NCBI GenBank assembly: GCA_934045905.1
Contig: OW203770.1
Span: forward strand, 4,774,001 to 4,838,000
Direction of reading: 5' to 3'
From: Leuctra nigra
Lineage: Eukaryota > Arthropoda > Insecta > Plecoptera > Leuctridae
Length of the DNA stretch: 64,000 nt
Under the pieces are notes generated by a model. It was not told where the DNA came from, made no database searches, and saw nothing but the letters and a program-made list of their open reading frames with translations. Both the position numbers and the translations under genes were made by a program. Of this stretch, positions 13,601 through 23,664 are shown one piece after another (within the stretch, counting starts at the first letter, position 1; every line of letters starts with the position of its first letter).

Positions 13601-16600
13601 TGCGTGAGAGGAGAAAATGACCGTCTCTCAGAGCCATCTGTGTGCTTGTCCTTGAAGAGAATTTGAGAAAACAGGACAGGACATGATAACATTCTTTGAT
13701 AACTGACAACTTCAATCATAAGAAAACACGAATTTGTGCACCTTTCTACCCAGGACTCAACTTTTTCACTGTGCTACAGTGTGATTAAAAAAATACAGAC
13801 GCATTTTTCCCATGCTTCCTACTCCCGACACATGATTTCACCCCTCCTTCCCCATTCCTCTCTCACCCCCCAGAGCAAGCAAGGTCGTTGAGCTTCCCCT
13901 TGAGACGCAGCTGATAACTGTGCGTAAACAAATGTCTTTCAGCTACACTCTTAAAAAAAAAAAAAAAAAAAAATTTTTTTTGGTACCCCCGATTATTATT
14001 TATTACCCGAGTAATTGATTACCCGGAACCGCCCGGGTACCCGCCGACATCCCTAGTAGGTACCTACTACCTAGACCCACCCCTTTTTCATGTTAAATGA
14101 ATGACGAGCGTACAGAAGGCTGTGGGAATACCATACCCAGACTGCAATCTTGCCGCCGCGCATGCGCAGCTAATTTTTAAAAAGGGCTATTGAATTTATC
14201 TTAAAAGGGTTGGATAGTGAGTGTGACCTTGAAGACTTTTGAATCCGTTATGTATTGACGGATATATCATCATATTGCAATATTATCATAGATTTAAAAT
14301 GTTTTTATCTTTGGACTGTATTTAATTATACTATATACCAGCGGTCGCCAACCTTTTGGACCTCGCGGACCACTTATGCCAATTTTATATCTCACGGACC
14401 ACTCAGGCGCGTAAAATAGGTATGCCGGGAAATACGATTGGTGAGGGAGACAATGGGGGTCTGGGGGGAGGGCCCCCCAGTAGTTAGCGGGTCCGGGGCG
14501 CATAGCCCCGGAAAAATTTTGTATTCAGGAAGTCATTTGGCGCGTTTCTACGCGATTTCAGCCAACATTATTTCCCCAAAAAAGCGTTTAAAATCACTCT
14601 TATGTACAGGTATTGGAAAAATACTCGGAAACTGATATTATTTCCATCATAGAGCTAGTGAATACGTACAATACTTTGTAAAGGCATTATTATGTATTGA
14701 AACATGTCACTTTAGTACATTTGTAATGAATTGCCATTTTTCTAAATTAGATAAATTGCATGGAAACTTAAAAGTAAACTTCCAAATTTCTCTGCGGACC
14801 ACCAAAATTTTCTCGCGGACCACCAGTGGTCCGCGGACCACCGGTTGGCGACCGCTGCTATATACTACCTGTGATAATATATGTGATATTTGTTCTGTGT
14901 ATATGTTATGTTAGTTGTATATTAATTACATGTGTACTTGTGGGTTTGTAGCCCATTACAAATAAAGGGATGATAATAATAATAATAAAAATAAAAAAAA
15001 ATCTGTTATAACTAACTATTTAAATAAGAGGGTCTTGCTTATTAAGTTCTATAAATAATAATGTCATTTATGTGCTTTGACCAGTCAAGCCAGAGCCCAG
15101 AAGTATAGAGTGCTCATATTATATCACCGGCCAGTATTTTGTAAACTCGCATAAAAATGGGTATTTAGTATTTACTATTTATAATTATCTTGAAAATGAA
15201 CACCGAACTTGAAGTCACGATGTAGAAAAAGGACCGCCATCTTTAAAATATAAGGTGGAAACTCTTCGCTGTATCACCATTGAAATCTTTGAATACGAAT
15301 AACGGGTAGAAGTTCGCTCACGTATAACACAGCTCGCGTATAAATCACTAGCGCTTTCTTGAGGAACTAAAGTTATCAAGGTCTATCGATTGACTAGTTT
15401 TTAATGATTTAAGGTGATACTAGCGCTCGGCCGTTTTAGAAAATTGTGAGAGAAAAATTGTTTCATAAGTGAGTGTAACTTTTACAGGATGTTTACATGA
15501 TCAGTCTGATTGTATATTAGTATCACTTTTTCATTTTTGCTTATTGCATCGTTAGTTAGCCGCCGGTTATTCAACAAAACCGCGCAAAACTATGAAATTT
15601 GCGATACGATTGGAGACCAAACCAGTTAACCAATTGATCTCAAATTTTAATCATGATTAGATGAAAGACAAACTTAGGGTTATCACTTGGCACATTTTTG
15701 ATATTTAATTTTATACAGCGCCCAGGGAGACAAGAAAATAGCAAATTTTTCACCAAAAATCCACTAATTATTACTAATTAACGAAACAAAAAGTTAAAAA
15801 TGTACCAAGGGATAACCCTAAGTTTGTCTTTTATCTAATTACGATTAAAATTTCAAATAATTTGGTCTACCCATTTCGTCTCCAATCGTATCGCAAAAAG
15901 TGTCTACAAAAAGCATCAATATCGCTCGCGCTTGCAGCACCTTAAGAGTGTTTTATTAAGAATGTTATAAGAATGTTTTAATGTTTTAAGAATGCTTTGA
16001 ATGTTTAAAGAGTATATTAATGTGCATTATAATGTTTTAGAATGCATAGCTAGTTTGCAAGATGAGCCCTAGCGCTAGTGAGTGTTACGCGATGGGCATC
16101 TACATACCTTGATATTCGGGCTATTGGAACTGATATCGCGGAAAGACTCTTAAGAGTTTCCACCTTATATTTTTCTACATCGTGTTGAAGTGTACCCCAA
16201 TATCAGCATCTGTTCTAACTCGCTCGGATCTCTCGTGGCAGAACGAAGAGGAGCGCCACATCACGCACATGCAGTACCTGGCGTGGCCGGACCACGGCGT
16301 GCCCGACGACAGCTCGGAGTTCGTGGCGTTCACCCAGCGCGTGCGCGCCGCCCGCGCCGGCATGAGCGAGCCGACCATCGTGCACTGCAGCGCGGGCATC
16401 GGGCGCACCGGCGTGCTCATCCTCATGGAGACCGCCATGTGTCTGGTGGAGGCCAACGAGCCGGTCTATCCGCTGGATATAGTGCGCCAGATGAGGGACC
16501 AGCGCGCCATGATGATACAGACGGCGGTAAGTCCCCGAGCTGGCATTTCATTAGGAGCGAGCGTCACCACGTTACTCAAATGTTACTCGATGAGTGAATT

Positions 16601-17786
16601 ACTCCTTACTCACTTGTTATGTGTGTTTTCGACTCACTGTTAAACAATATTATTCTAATTTTCTTGGCTACTTGACTTCGCTACATTTACTTAAAATGTG
16701 AAAAATGTATTAAAATATTTTTACTAATTAGAATGTTGATGGGCATGTAATAATAAGTAGGGGTGTGCGAGTACTCGAAATTTCGAGTTCGAGTCGAGTT
16801 TGGGGGGTGAATCGAGTCAAAAAGGGTTAAACTCGACTTTTTCAAGTTTTCAAAAAAAAAAAAAAAAATTTTTTTTTTTTTTTTTAAGACAATATCTATC
16901 TTGCCTACATCCTTAACAGACCTACTCCTTCTATCAATAATCCACTCCTCAACTCACAAGAACACATGAATTTCTGTTAAAATGTCACACAATGAAATAA
17001 TAATGACGCATTGTTGGATGAAATTGTTGAGATTTGGGAAATATGATATTCCTGCTGATAAGTGACATAACTCATCTAAGTGCTTCTGACAATACTTCTA
17101 GGAATGCAAAAAACCAGAATTTTGGCCTAAGGAAGTTCTAGGGTATTTGGCCTTTACATTCTATGTAGTGCTTAGTACCTAGTAGTATTTCTAGTTGCAG
17201 ATTGCATGGATTTTTCCCCCCAAAATACAGAAGCTGTTAAAGCTTAGATCTTTACTTGTCATTCCAAGCTACAAATTTCTAGTATCAGCACTTCAAACCC
17301 CAGTAGTATGAGAATCAAAATTATTTACCTACATACATCTTATCATATTATAAGAAATTACATGAATTAGCAGCCCTACAATGTATAGATGATGTATGAT
17401 TAATGTAAATATTTCTATTCATTTTGTGATGGTCGAATAATAATTTTATGACCTAATAGTACATAGGTGAACATTTGCTGAACATGACTCGAACTCGACT
17501 CGAAAAACTCGATTCATCTCACTGACTCGACTCGAACTCGACTCGACCTTAAAATATCAAACTCGCACAGCCCTAATAATAAGTGATAAACTAGGTACTG
17601 CTATGAAGGTACAGCAAAGAAATGAAATGCATGAAAACTCTTCTATATCATCATGCACAGTATGACACTTGTTCTAATCGCACGACTGCTCAAATGTTCC
17701 AGGGCCAGTACCGGTTTGTCTGCGAGAGTGTCCACAGAGCCTACAACGACGGCGTCGTAAAGCCCCTGGCCGAGCTGCAGAGATGA
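1379..17786 (+). CDS. PTPN4/PTPN3-type non-receptor protein tyrosine phosphatase, 3' part (five exons, catalytic domain to stop)
   Basis: Joined exons 1379-1624, 2923-3039, 9713-9942, 16242-16526 and 17703-17786 read through in one frame to a TGA at 17784. The product hydrolyses phosphotyrosine. Visible in order: the domain entry [10 protein letters not shown] and [10 protein letters not shown], the substrate loop [13 protein letters not shown], the WPDHGVPDD loop carrying the general-acid Asp, the P-loop [10 protein letters not shown] with nucleophile Cys and Arg, and QYRFVCES. These match PTPN3/PTPN4 (Drosophila Ptpmeg-type) closely, more so than other PTP families. Those proteins carry FERM and PDZ domains N-terminal to the catalytic domain, so these exons should lie upstream of the window. 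The protein ends soon after the catalytic domain ([10 protein letters not shown]), as in the family. All splice phases agree (phase 1 after exons 1 and 2, phase 0 after exons 3 and 4). Introns are packed with transposons but no catalytic residue is lost. Wobble positions in exons 1, 3 and 4 are very GC-rich against AT-rich introns. Confidence 0.95.
1649..2083. mobile_element. hAT MITE, 435 bp, TSD CTTGACTT
   Basis: Exact 8-bp duplications lie at 1641-1648 and 2084-2091. The ends are TAGGGCTGTGCAAGTCTCG and its near-complement at 2065-2083. The interior iterates TCTCGATCTCGA. It has no coding capacity. It lies 25 bases inside the intron after PTP exon 1379-1624. Confidence 0.9.
2163..2310. mobile_element. 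Short palindromic MITE
   Basis: The ends TGGGGCTGGATTCACGAAA and (inverted) TTTGTGAATCTGCCCCTGG flank inverted AATACGTACTATC-type arms. No clear target duplication. Confidence 0.55.
2380..2525. mobile_element. PIF/Harbinger-type MITE, 146 bp
   Basis: Terminal repeats GGCCGGGTAGGACCAA and TTGGTCCTACCCGGCC are flanked by TTA at 2377-2379 and 2526-2528. The 3-bp TTA duplication is typical of PIF/Harbinger. Confidence 0.8.
2529..2922. other. Intron remainder, nothing recognised
   Basis: AT-rich PTP intron sequence. No repeat boundaries or exon signals seen other than the acceptor at its right edge. Confidence 0.6.
2923..3039 (+). CDS. PTP exon: substrate-recognition segment
   Basis: Acceptor gatttcag at 2922, donor G|gtgagc at 3040. 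It encodes [11 protein letters not shown], then [13 protein letters not shown], then NRYIATQG, the conserved phosphotyrosine-loop region. Its wobble positions are less GC-rich than those of the neighbouring exons. Confidence 0.93.
3040..3814. other. Intron, nothing recognised
   Basis: First part of the large PTP intron. The open frame at 2974-3198 is read-through of the exon in another frame. A fragment ending at about 3860 (gtgccaaaaagccgaaaggagtcgctcactc) resembles the end of the family at 4895-6037. Confidence 0.5.
4895..6037 (-). mobile_element. Possible Helitron-like insertion in left arm of copy A
   Basis: It interrupts the left arm; the uninterrupted sequence is preserved in the mirrored arm at about 6990-7010. 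On the - strand it starts GAGCGAGCGAAGCGAGCGAC and ends with a stem AACGC..GCGTT followed by TTTCCTAG and a T. A subterminal hairpin plus CTAG|T is a Helitron 3' hallmark, but the 5' end lacks TC. Related ends occur near 3860, 41632, 42967, 59400 and 61050. Confidence 0.45.
7183..8400. repeat. Tandem ~150-bp units with TGACGTCACTTCCGGTTT core
   Basis: The core occurs near 7180, 7957, 8110, 8255 and 8378 (the last as CACTTCTGG), about 120-155 bases apart once the MITE at 7329-7943 is removed. Several copies are followed by AAAATGGCGGC or a variant of it. Related units occur at 48490-48800. Confidence 0.75.
7329..7943. mobile_element. hAT MITE, 615 bp, TSD GTTTGTAA
   Basis: Exact duplications at 7321-7328 and 7944-7951. 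Terminal TAGGGATGTACGAATCC pairs with GGATTCGCACACCCCTA. Both ends iterate CGAATCCGAATC. Confidence 0.92.
9713..9942 (+). CDS. PTP exon: central catalytic-domain strands
   Basis: Acceptor ctgtgcag at 9712, donor GAG|gtgagg at 9943. It encodes [34 protein letters not shown] and [12 protein letters not shown]. The codons are strongly G/C-ending. A TIR element (9962-11032) begins only about 20 bases past the donor. Confidence 0.95.
9962..11032. mobile_element. hAT-type element, ~1.07 kb
   Basis: Ends AGGGGTGTGCGAACCGGTTC and (inverted) AAGGTTCGCACAACCCT, with GGTTCGAACC-type words inside both. The flanks TACAGTTT / AACAGTTT match at 7 of 8 bases. It starts about 20 bases after the donor of PTP exon 9713-9942. 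Confidence 0.75.
11456..11771. mobile_element. hAT MITE nested in 11307-14055, TSD GGTATAGT
   Basis: Ends TAGTGTTGGGACTTGAAAAT and the complementary ATCCCAACACTA. Duplications at 11448-11455 and 11772-11779. Interior is foldback GAAAATTTTCATGAAAATTT. A diverged relative lies at about 56120-56411. Confidence 0.9.
11778..13563. mobile_element. Long-TIR, TA-flanked element (mariner-like), nested
   Basis: Arms of roughly 185 bases (11778-11960 and 13376-13563) are inverted copies that start GTACAAGAGAGGAACTG, with TA at 11776-11777 and 13564-13565. The insertion point lies inside the right target duplication of the 11456-11771 MITE, so it is younger. No transposase seen. Confidence 0.8.
12593..12978 (+). 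mobile_element. Retroposon copy (SINE, or 3' end of a LINE), nested
   Basis: This GC-rich body starts ccccaccaatggactgccac and ends ccgttaaactctaataatc with an (AATC)n tail. It is flanked by AAAATAAAA-like direct repeats (before 12590 and at 12973-12982). No tRNA promoter boxes identified. The open frames at 12599-12859 and 12630-12884 are by-products of its GC content. Confidence 0.6.
14339..14857. mobile_element. hAT MITE, 519 bp, TSD CTATATAC
   Basis: Ends CAGCGGTCGCCAACC and GGTTGGCGACCGCTG, with exact duplications at 14331-14338 and 14858-14865. The inner GACCTCGCGGACCAC words recur near both ends. Termini of CAGnGGTCGnCAACC type are typical of hAT. Confidence 0.95.
15216..16184. mobile_element. 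TIR element with 7-bp TSD (TTGAAGT), 969 bp
   Basis: Duplications at 15209-15215 and 16185-16191. Termini CACGATGTAGAAAAA and TTTTTCTACATCGTG continue into TATAAGGTGGAAACTCTT, with 18 extra bases in the left repeat. The interior holds the dispersed core also found at 832-1359 and 49676-50190. It ends 57 bases upstream of the PTP active-site exon. Confidence 0.85.
16242..16526 (+). CDS. PTP exon: WPD loop and P-loop (active site)
   Basis: Acceptor cgtggcag at 16241, donor GCG|gtaagt at 16527. It is 285 bases, phase 0 at both ends. The WPD triplet lies at 16284-16292. The [10 protein letters not shown] loop begins near 16383, with the nucleophile Cys codon at 16386-16388 and the Arg codon at 16404-16406. 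[11 protein letters not shown] closes the exon. A 7-bp-TSD transposon ends at 16184, leaving about 57 bases of intron before the acceptor. Confidence 0.97.
16758..17575. mobile_element. hAT MITE, 818 bp, TSD ATAATAAG
   Basis: Ends TAGGGGTGTGCGAGTACTCG and (inverted) AACTCGCACAGCCCTA. Exact duplications at 16750-16757 and 17576-17583. Iterated ACTCGACTCGA inside both ends. It lies in the last PTP intron. Confidence 0.92.
17703..17786 (+). CDS. PTP terminal coding exon
   Basis: Acceptor gttccag at 17702. It encodes [17 protein letters not shown] and then [10 protein letters not shown] followed by TGA. QYRFVCE is the Q-loop; its Gln positions water in phosphocysteine hydrolysis. The join to the previous exon (MMIQTA|GQYRF) is in phase 0. 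Confidence 0.93.
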   Translation, partial: GQYRFVCESVHRAYNDGVVKPLAELQR

Positions 17787-18295
17787 GACCGACAATCGAC
17801 TCTTGACGTCGGGTCGCGACCCTCAACGCCGAGCTGAGACCGACGTTAGTCGGCACGTGTCTCTCCCTGGAGTGTCACCGCGTTCGTTCGATGAAGCCAA
17901 AGACAAAACACAGTTTATATTCAGCTAGGTTTAATCAAAGAACTAGAAACTGGTGCAATATAATTGACGTTTGTAGATATGATGACAGCATTCATAATAT
18001 AGCATTACAGTTAAATTATTTGGAACTTGATCTGAATAACTGGATAGTTAAAATCAAGGACTAATGTCAATTGACTGGTATAAGGTCATATGATTTTCTA
18101 GAATTCTTACATTATTATTTGAAGTTGCTAAATGGTTCCAAAGAGTTTATTTGATATGCTATTTCGCGGGAATTGTTATAAACGATTTCGTTTTGTAGTC
18201 ATTCAAATTTAAGCTGTGTTTGTTTTTGAGCAACTCCAATGTGTTAAGTATCGTTAGAGAATTAAAAATGTGTGGCTTCCTCGAAATAAACGAAC
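17787..18295 (+). other. PTP 3' untranslated region (minimum extent)
   Basis: This is the stretch from the stop codon to an AATAAA hexamer at 18285-18290. It has no conserved reading frame and turns AT-rich after about 17900. The real cleavage site could lie further right. Confidence 0.45.
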
Positions 18296-18399
18296 TGTGA
18301 TTCACTCCAGAAGAAGATAAAATATCTCCTGTACTTTCTCTAAGCCGTGCTTGAAAGATTTTTGACGAGAGATTGCAGCAAGTACAGGAGAGTGAACCG

Positions 18400-18843
18400 T
18401 GAGGGCCAAATGCGTTTCATCACTAAAAAACCGAGTTAAATTTTTTGGCTTTTTAAAATGCTTCAATAATCAAGTTCCATTCTTACCCAAAACAAGTTAA
18501 AAACATTACTGAACCCCTAGGCGTGGCCAGCCGATTCCCAGGTGTCCTGTGGCCCTAGTGCTGGTGGGATTACACAGCCCCTGGCCCAATGTGTTGGAAC
18601 CAGGAATAGATTATTATCATTATTATTTCTTCAACAGCAAAGTTACGTTTTCCATGAAAACGCATCGTTTGTTCTAACGTTACATTACATTTGCTAACAG
18701 AAACCTGGAAGACTACCGGGAATACACTTTCTTTATTCAAAATCTGTTTTGGGTATTTTGGAAATCAAAAAACCTGTAAAATGGAATTAATCAATTCAAA
18801 GATGCTCTACTCAATTAATTTATCGCTGTGCATTTGGCCCTCA
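18400..18843. mobile_element. TIR element, superfamily unclear
   Basis: A 14-bp inverted repeat TGAGGGCCAAATGC lies at both ends. No convincing target duplication. No coding sequence; a GC-richer patch at 18520-18600. Confidence 0.6.
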
Positions 18844-19488
18844 GTTTGAGACCCGTGAAAAATTCTAGCGTGCCGTAGCTTTGTTTTATGAGAGAGTACA
18901 TTGACTCTCAAGGTACATATTAGAATAGTTACATCCGTCTTTGAGAACTAACATGATACCGTCGTTCACATGCCTTAACCAATTCCTTGTCGTCTGCTTA
19001 AAAAATAACAACTTAAAAACTGCCACTTTAACGAGGCCTTACTTCCAACCACAAGTCTTCGATAAAAAAAGAAAACAAAACAGGTTTTAAACATGTGATA
19101 AACTGTAATTGTCTTCACGCTGTTTACAATTTATGACACATCATCACGTAATATATGTGATAACCACATGTCTTCAGAGAAAATTATCACATTGCACAAT
19201 CACCTCACATTTTTGGAAGCTAACATCAACTCATTAGTCCCAACATAGCGCCTCACATGACAAAATGTACGATTAAATTTTCATTGGGATTCCAGAATAG
19301 ACCAAATCAAAAATTATATGGGTGGCTGTGGTTTTTAAGATCTTTCAAAATGTAATTTGGTTTTCCAAATATCTTTTAAAATTTTACAATAGCTTACATG
19401 CAGCAATAGATATCTGGAAAAGTGAGATTTTATGAATCCAACCCCACGTAGATAATAACTGTACTGGTCTATTGCAGTTGTAATATTA
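18844..19488. other. AT-rich intergenic DNA, nothing recognised
   Basis: No repeat boundaries or exon signals seen. The open frame at 19335-19604 runs into the foldback element and is not supported. Confidence 0.5.
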
Positions 19489-20048
19489 AGAGGCAAACGG
19501 AAGCGAACGAGAATCGCACGGTTCGTCAAAGCGTTTTTTTGAAATTTTGTCTTCCCACTAAATAATTTTAAAAAATCAGATAGTAACGGCCCATTACAGC
19601 CCAATTGACTAAATTTAATGCCTCAAACTGGAGTACTATATGACCTCTGGTGCGACCTCAAAGTGTAAAATACGACCTCAAAGTGTTAAATACGATTATT
19701 TTACTAAAAATATCGTATTTAACACTTTGAGGTCGCACCAGAGGTCATAATGAACTCCAGTGTGCGGCATAATTTAGTCTATAAAAATATCGTAAATTAT
19801 AAAAATATGTATAATATGTAATATGTAATAATATAGTAATAATATGTAATATGTATAAAAATATCGTATTTAACACTTTGAGGTCGCACCAGAGGTCATA
19901 ATGAACTCCAGTGTGCGGCATAATTTAGCCTATAGGGCTGTTATGGGTCGTTACTATCTGATTTTTTAAAATTATTTAGTGGGAAGACATAATGTCAAAA
20001 AACCGCTCGAACGATCCGTGCGATTCCCGTTCGCTTCCGTTTGCCTCT
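19489..20048. mobile_element. Foldback element with TA flanks, 560 bp
   Basis: Ends AGAGGCAAACGG and CCGTTTGCCTCT flanked by TA (19487-19488, 20049-20050). Long arms carrying GTGGGAAGAC, ATCAGATAGTAACG and GACCTCTGGTGCGACCTCAA are mirrored. Part of the arm (aatatcgtatttaacactttgag through gcggcataattta) is present twice in direct order. Confidence 0.8.
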
Positions 20049-20050
20049 TA

Positions 20051-23000
20051 TGGGGTCCAACTGTGCGGGATTGGGAACCAACAAGCTCTGGAATTACAAG
20101 GTCATTATGGCAGCTCAAAAACATGCAAGTGCCTTGCTTCTTCATGTTCCACTAACCAAAATCTTTAAATAATGTGTTCTTCAATTGTCGTATTTCCGAG
20201 AGTAGCACAGCATGGAATGTTAACCATATTAGTCGATTCGTCCCTTAGACCTTCTCAAGTATTTTCTACCTTACTTTGCTTGTATTAGATTCATTCTCAA
20301 TTGCCAATTTTGAATTTGTTCTTGAATTAATTAGGTAAATTTTTTAAATATGTATACTAGACCGTGAACAGTTTGTGAATGGTTTTATGGTTTTGACAGC
20401 TGTTGTTTCCCTTGAGCTATCCAATGACAGATTTTAAAGTCTTTCCATCATTATTCTAAAAGTTCAAAAAATCCTTGAAATTTTGTCAAGGTATTCACTG
20501 AACATAGACAAATGCATATGTGAAGTCCAAAAACCACCTTGCGGTACTCTTTTTTGAGATATGACTTCTTTTATATGATGACATTTCTCATAAGATAACA
20601 TGGTAATCAATAATCATGATTACTAACACACTCAAATCATGATTTTAACTAAGTTACGCCATACAAGTCTTTTTTTATTCAATTAATTTGAAGTCGACAT
20701 ATTTCTCAATCGAATCACCGTTTTAAAAATATGTGTCACCATACTAATTACCGAGATATCTTCGTTTAAAGCCGATGGAATCCTGTATTTTTGAATTACA
20801 AGCCTTACATCTGGCAACAGAGATCTTTGCAAAGATGAGATATCAAGGGGATTAGAAGCGAGCCGTTTTCAAGCATGGATTTGAACAACATACTTTCACG
20901 ATACTTTTAATAATAATTAAGAGTATGTCTTTATTTATAGAATGCAGTAATCTTTATTCGATTCATAGAAGCAATAATCTTCTGTTTGAGCAAGTTTAAT
21001 CCACAATGTTCTCGATATTTGGTTTTTGAGGGTTAGTGGTTGGATTACACTCAGTACATATGTCATTTGCTGACAAATAATAAAGATCAAGGTATTCCTC
21101 GGACAATGTTTTCGCGACATTCTTCAGACTATGTTGAACTTTTGGTCACTTCACATTTGGACATTCATCTCGCATCATCTTTCTTTTTAATAAAATGCCT
21201 CCTGACAACTGGAATTCCACACTTTCGACAGCAGCCATTATCTTTCTATACTTTACTGATAAACAACTGTCTCAGTGGCAACGAAAGAGCAATGTTGCAA
21301 CCAACTCTCTGCAGTTTGTATGTTGGCGATAATACAAATAATATGCTTATAGAACGGTAATTCGCGACTAAATCAAATTGTTTCACATTTATGTGACCAA
21401 AAGTATGTCATCTAAACATCAATAAATTACTCTAGGGTAAAAATAATGTATTGTATGTGATATAAGTTTTATAAATTTTATGGAAAATTTTGAATTGTAA
21501 TGTTGGCTAGCTTTTTCCAAATCACAACTTTTTTCTTTTCATTCAAAATAAATATAAAATCCTCTCAAACTAAATTATATTTTGGTTATAAACATTAACA
21601 AGAACTCACTGTTAAATAAATATAAGTCCACAATATTTATATTAGAATATAATAATGATTTGAATCATACTCTATTGTCCACAAGTATCTCACTTGAGCT
21701 TGAATTAATAATGATGGCAAGACATTAATTGATTTTTGCACAATCGATACAAGAATATTATTTAATGCCAGATGTATATAAATGCTTACTGTTATCTTGG
21801 TTATATTCTGTACTGTAACTCATGCGTACGGTACCAAGTGGTAGATAATATGTAAGATATACATTTTTTGACGAGAAAGTTTTATTTCCTGAAGTAATAC
21901 TTACCTAAATTGAAATTTGTAACAAATTACAGATCTCAATTATCAAATATTTTGAGCAGTTACTTTTCAGAAGTTGATTATTTTGATGAACATAGTAGGT
22001 ACTGTAAAGCCCATAAAAAGCTAATCCGATATTCTTACAGGTTGTTGGAGGTCTGTACAAGGGTAAAATATCTTTGCTTTGTGATAATTCTGTCCTTCAT
22101 TGGCTATATTTAGCTCTAGTAGAATCCGTCGAAATGTTAACTCCCGATTGGAGTTGATGATTGAATCGTGAACGATTCAATCGATTCAATATCGAAATTC
22201 CTCGATAATGATAGGGTCTTGATGTTGATATCGTAAAGTTGGAATCGGCTGGTATGATTATTATAAAATAGAAGTATATCGCGTGTTTTGAAAGTAGTTT
22301 TGAGTACAGTCAAGTTGGTATCGGAGTGAATTCGGAAAACAGTAGTGCTGTTGTTACATGATTTTGAACCGAGGTCTTAAACTAATTGCGTTAGGTACTG
22401 AAAAACTGTAGTATAATGGAAGTTTTGATATTATTGTGATTTAATGTTCTAAGCAAAAAATGATCTTAACTGTAATCATGACACACTACTGTATGTATAG
22501 TATATGGACAATATTTAGGCTGTTAGTTATTAAAGACCCGTATTTTCTATACTTCAATTTCCAAATTCAAACCGATGTCCATTTCGTCATGTCCAGCTCG
22601 TAATCGGCAAATCTAGCGCTTGGCCTATTTGTTCATCAACAACAGGTAAATGTAACTTGCGCACGACAATCGCGACTGCCCTCCGAAACGTCGCACACAA
22701 CATTTACGTTACGCATTGCACTGATTATGGAACCCGACATTCTATTGGGCGGTCGTGTTTGTCGAGTGGGTATAATCCTAGGTGTTTTGGAAATCAGTGT
22801 GTCTAGTCTTTTCAATGTTCAACGACATGGTGTGAGTTTGAAATACATAGAGCTTAGAAAGAAATTGTATTTAATTAAAAATTGTTTGAGGATAGTTTAG
22901 TAGCCTGTATTAAGATAAGATATTCTAAGAGAAACTTTTCAGTATTTTTAATTTTTTATGTTGTAGCCATTTTCCTCTTTACATCTTTATTTGTGTAGCT

Positions 23001-23656
23001 GTTCTGTATTTGTCCAGTTTTTATATGTTGTACATAGTCCAGATAACAAATTTCAACAAAAGCCGTCTTTCTGTGTACCGATGAGAAATGTCCAAAATTA
23101 TACTCGTATATGAACTGAAGAATAATATAATATTATGTACGTATTGACAACAAAATGTGTTTTGAATATCAATGCCAAGTCAAAACCTTATCCCAATAAT
23201 ATGTTTCCGATGCTACATCGAACTGATAAAAACAGAATGATAAAATTCATAGCAGCAGTTTTCTTTGCAACCTGGTGATTTATGCCACTGGTTAACAAAA
23301 CACTGAATAAAATTACCAAATCTGAAAACTTTTTAACTTCTTAAGCCTAGTTTACACAGTTGAATGTTTCATTTAAATCATTGAGTTAGAACCGGTTCTA
23401 TTACCTTAGAGGAATAAGGTACATATAAGGAATAAGGATATAAGGAATAAGGTAAGGCCCTTACACAATGTAGAAGTCAACAATTAACTCGATGGTTATT
23501 TTGCTTCAATTTCACTTCTACTGGGTTACATTCGTTGAATCGAAAGGTTGGAACTTGAATTGAATAAAACATTGAACCGTGTAAACCGCTTTAGGAAGAC
23601 ACAAAATAAATTAGGTAGGTATACAAGAAGGTATAGGGTTGACAACTTAACAAAAT
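20051..23656. other. 3.6 kb of AT-rich DNA, no gene recognised
   Basis: Small open frames here show no domain, no codon bias and no splice context. A slightly GC-richer patch at 22615-22830 contains an ATG (22733) and a possible GGT|gtgagt donor near 22830. I do not treat this as an exon. Confidence 0.5.
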
Positions 23657-23664
23657 TCGAATTC

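Larger units (their letters stand above)
11307..14055. mobile_element. hAT-type element, outer member of a nested stack, TSD GTAGGTAC
   Basis: Terminal TAGGGATGTCGGCGGGT pairs with ACCCGCCGACATCCCTA. Exact 8-bp duplications lie at 11299-11306 and 14056-14063. The subterminal sequence iterates GGGTACCCG- and AATCGGGTA-type words. Removing the nested insertions leaves about 640 bp of original element. Confidence 0.9.

Noticed and set aside
22733..22905. 57-codon frame starting MEPDILLGGRVCRVG, near a GGT|gtgagt donor
   Set aside because: No codon bias, no recognised protein and an AT-rich context. The evidence is not enough to call an exon.
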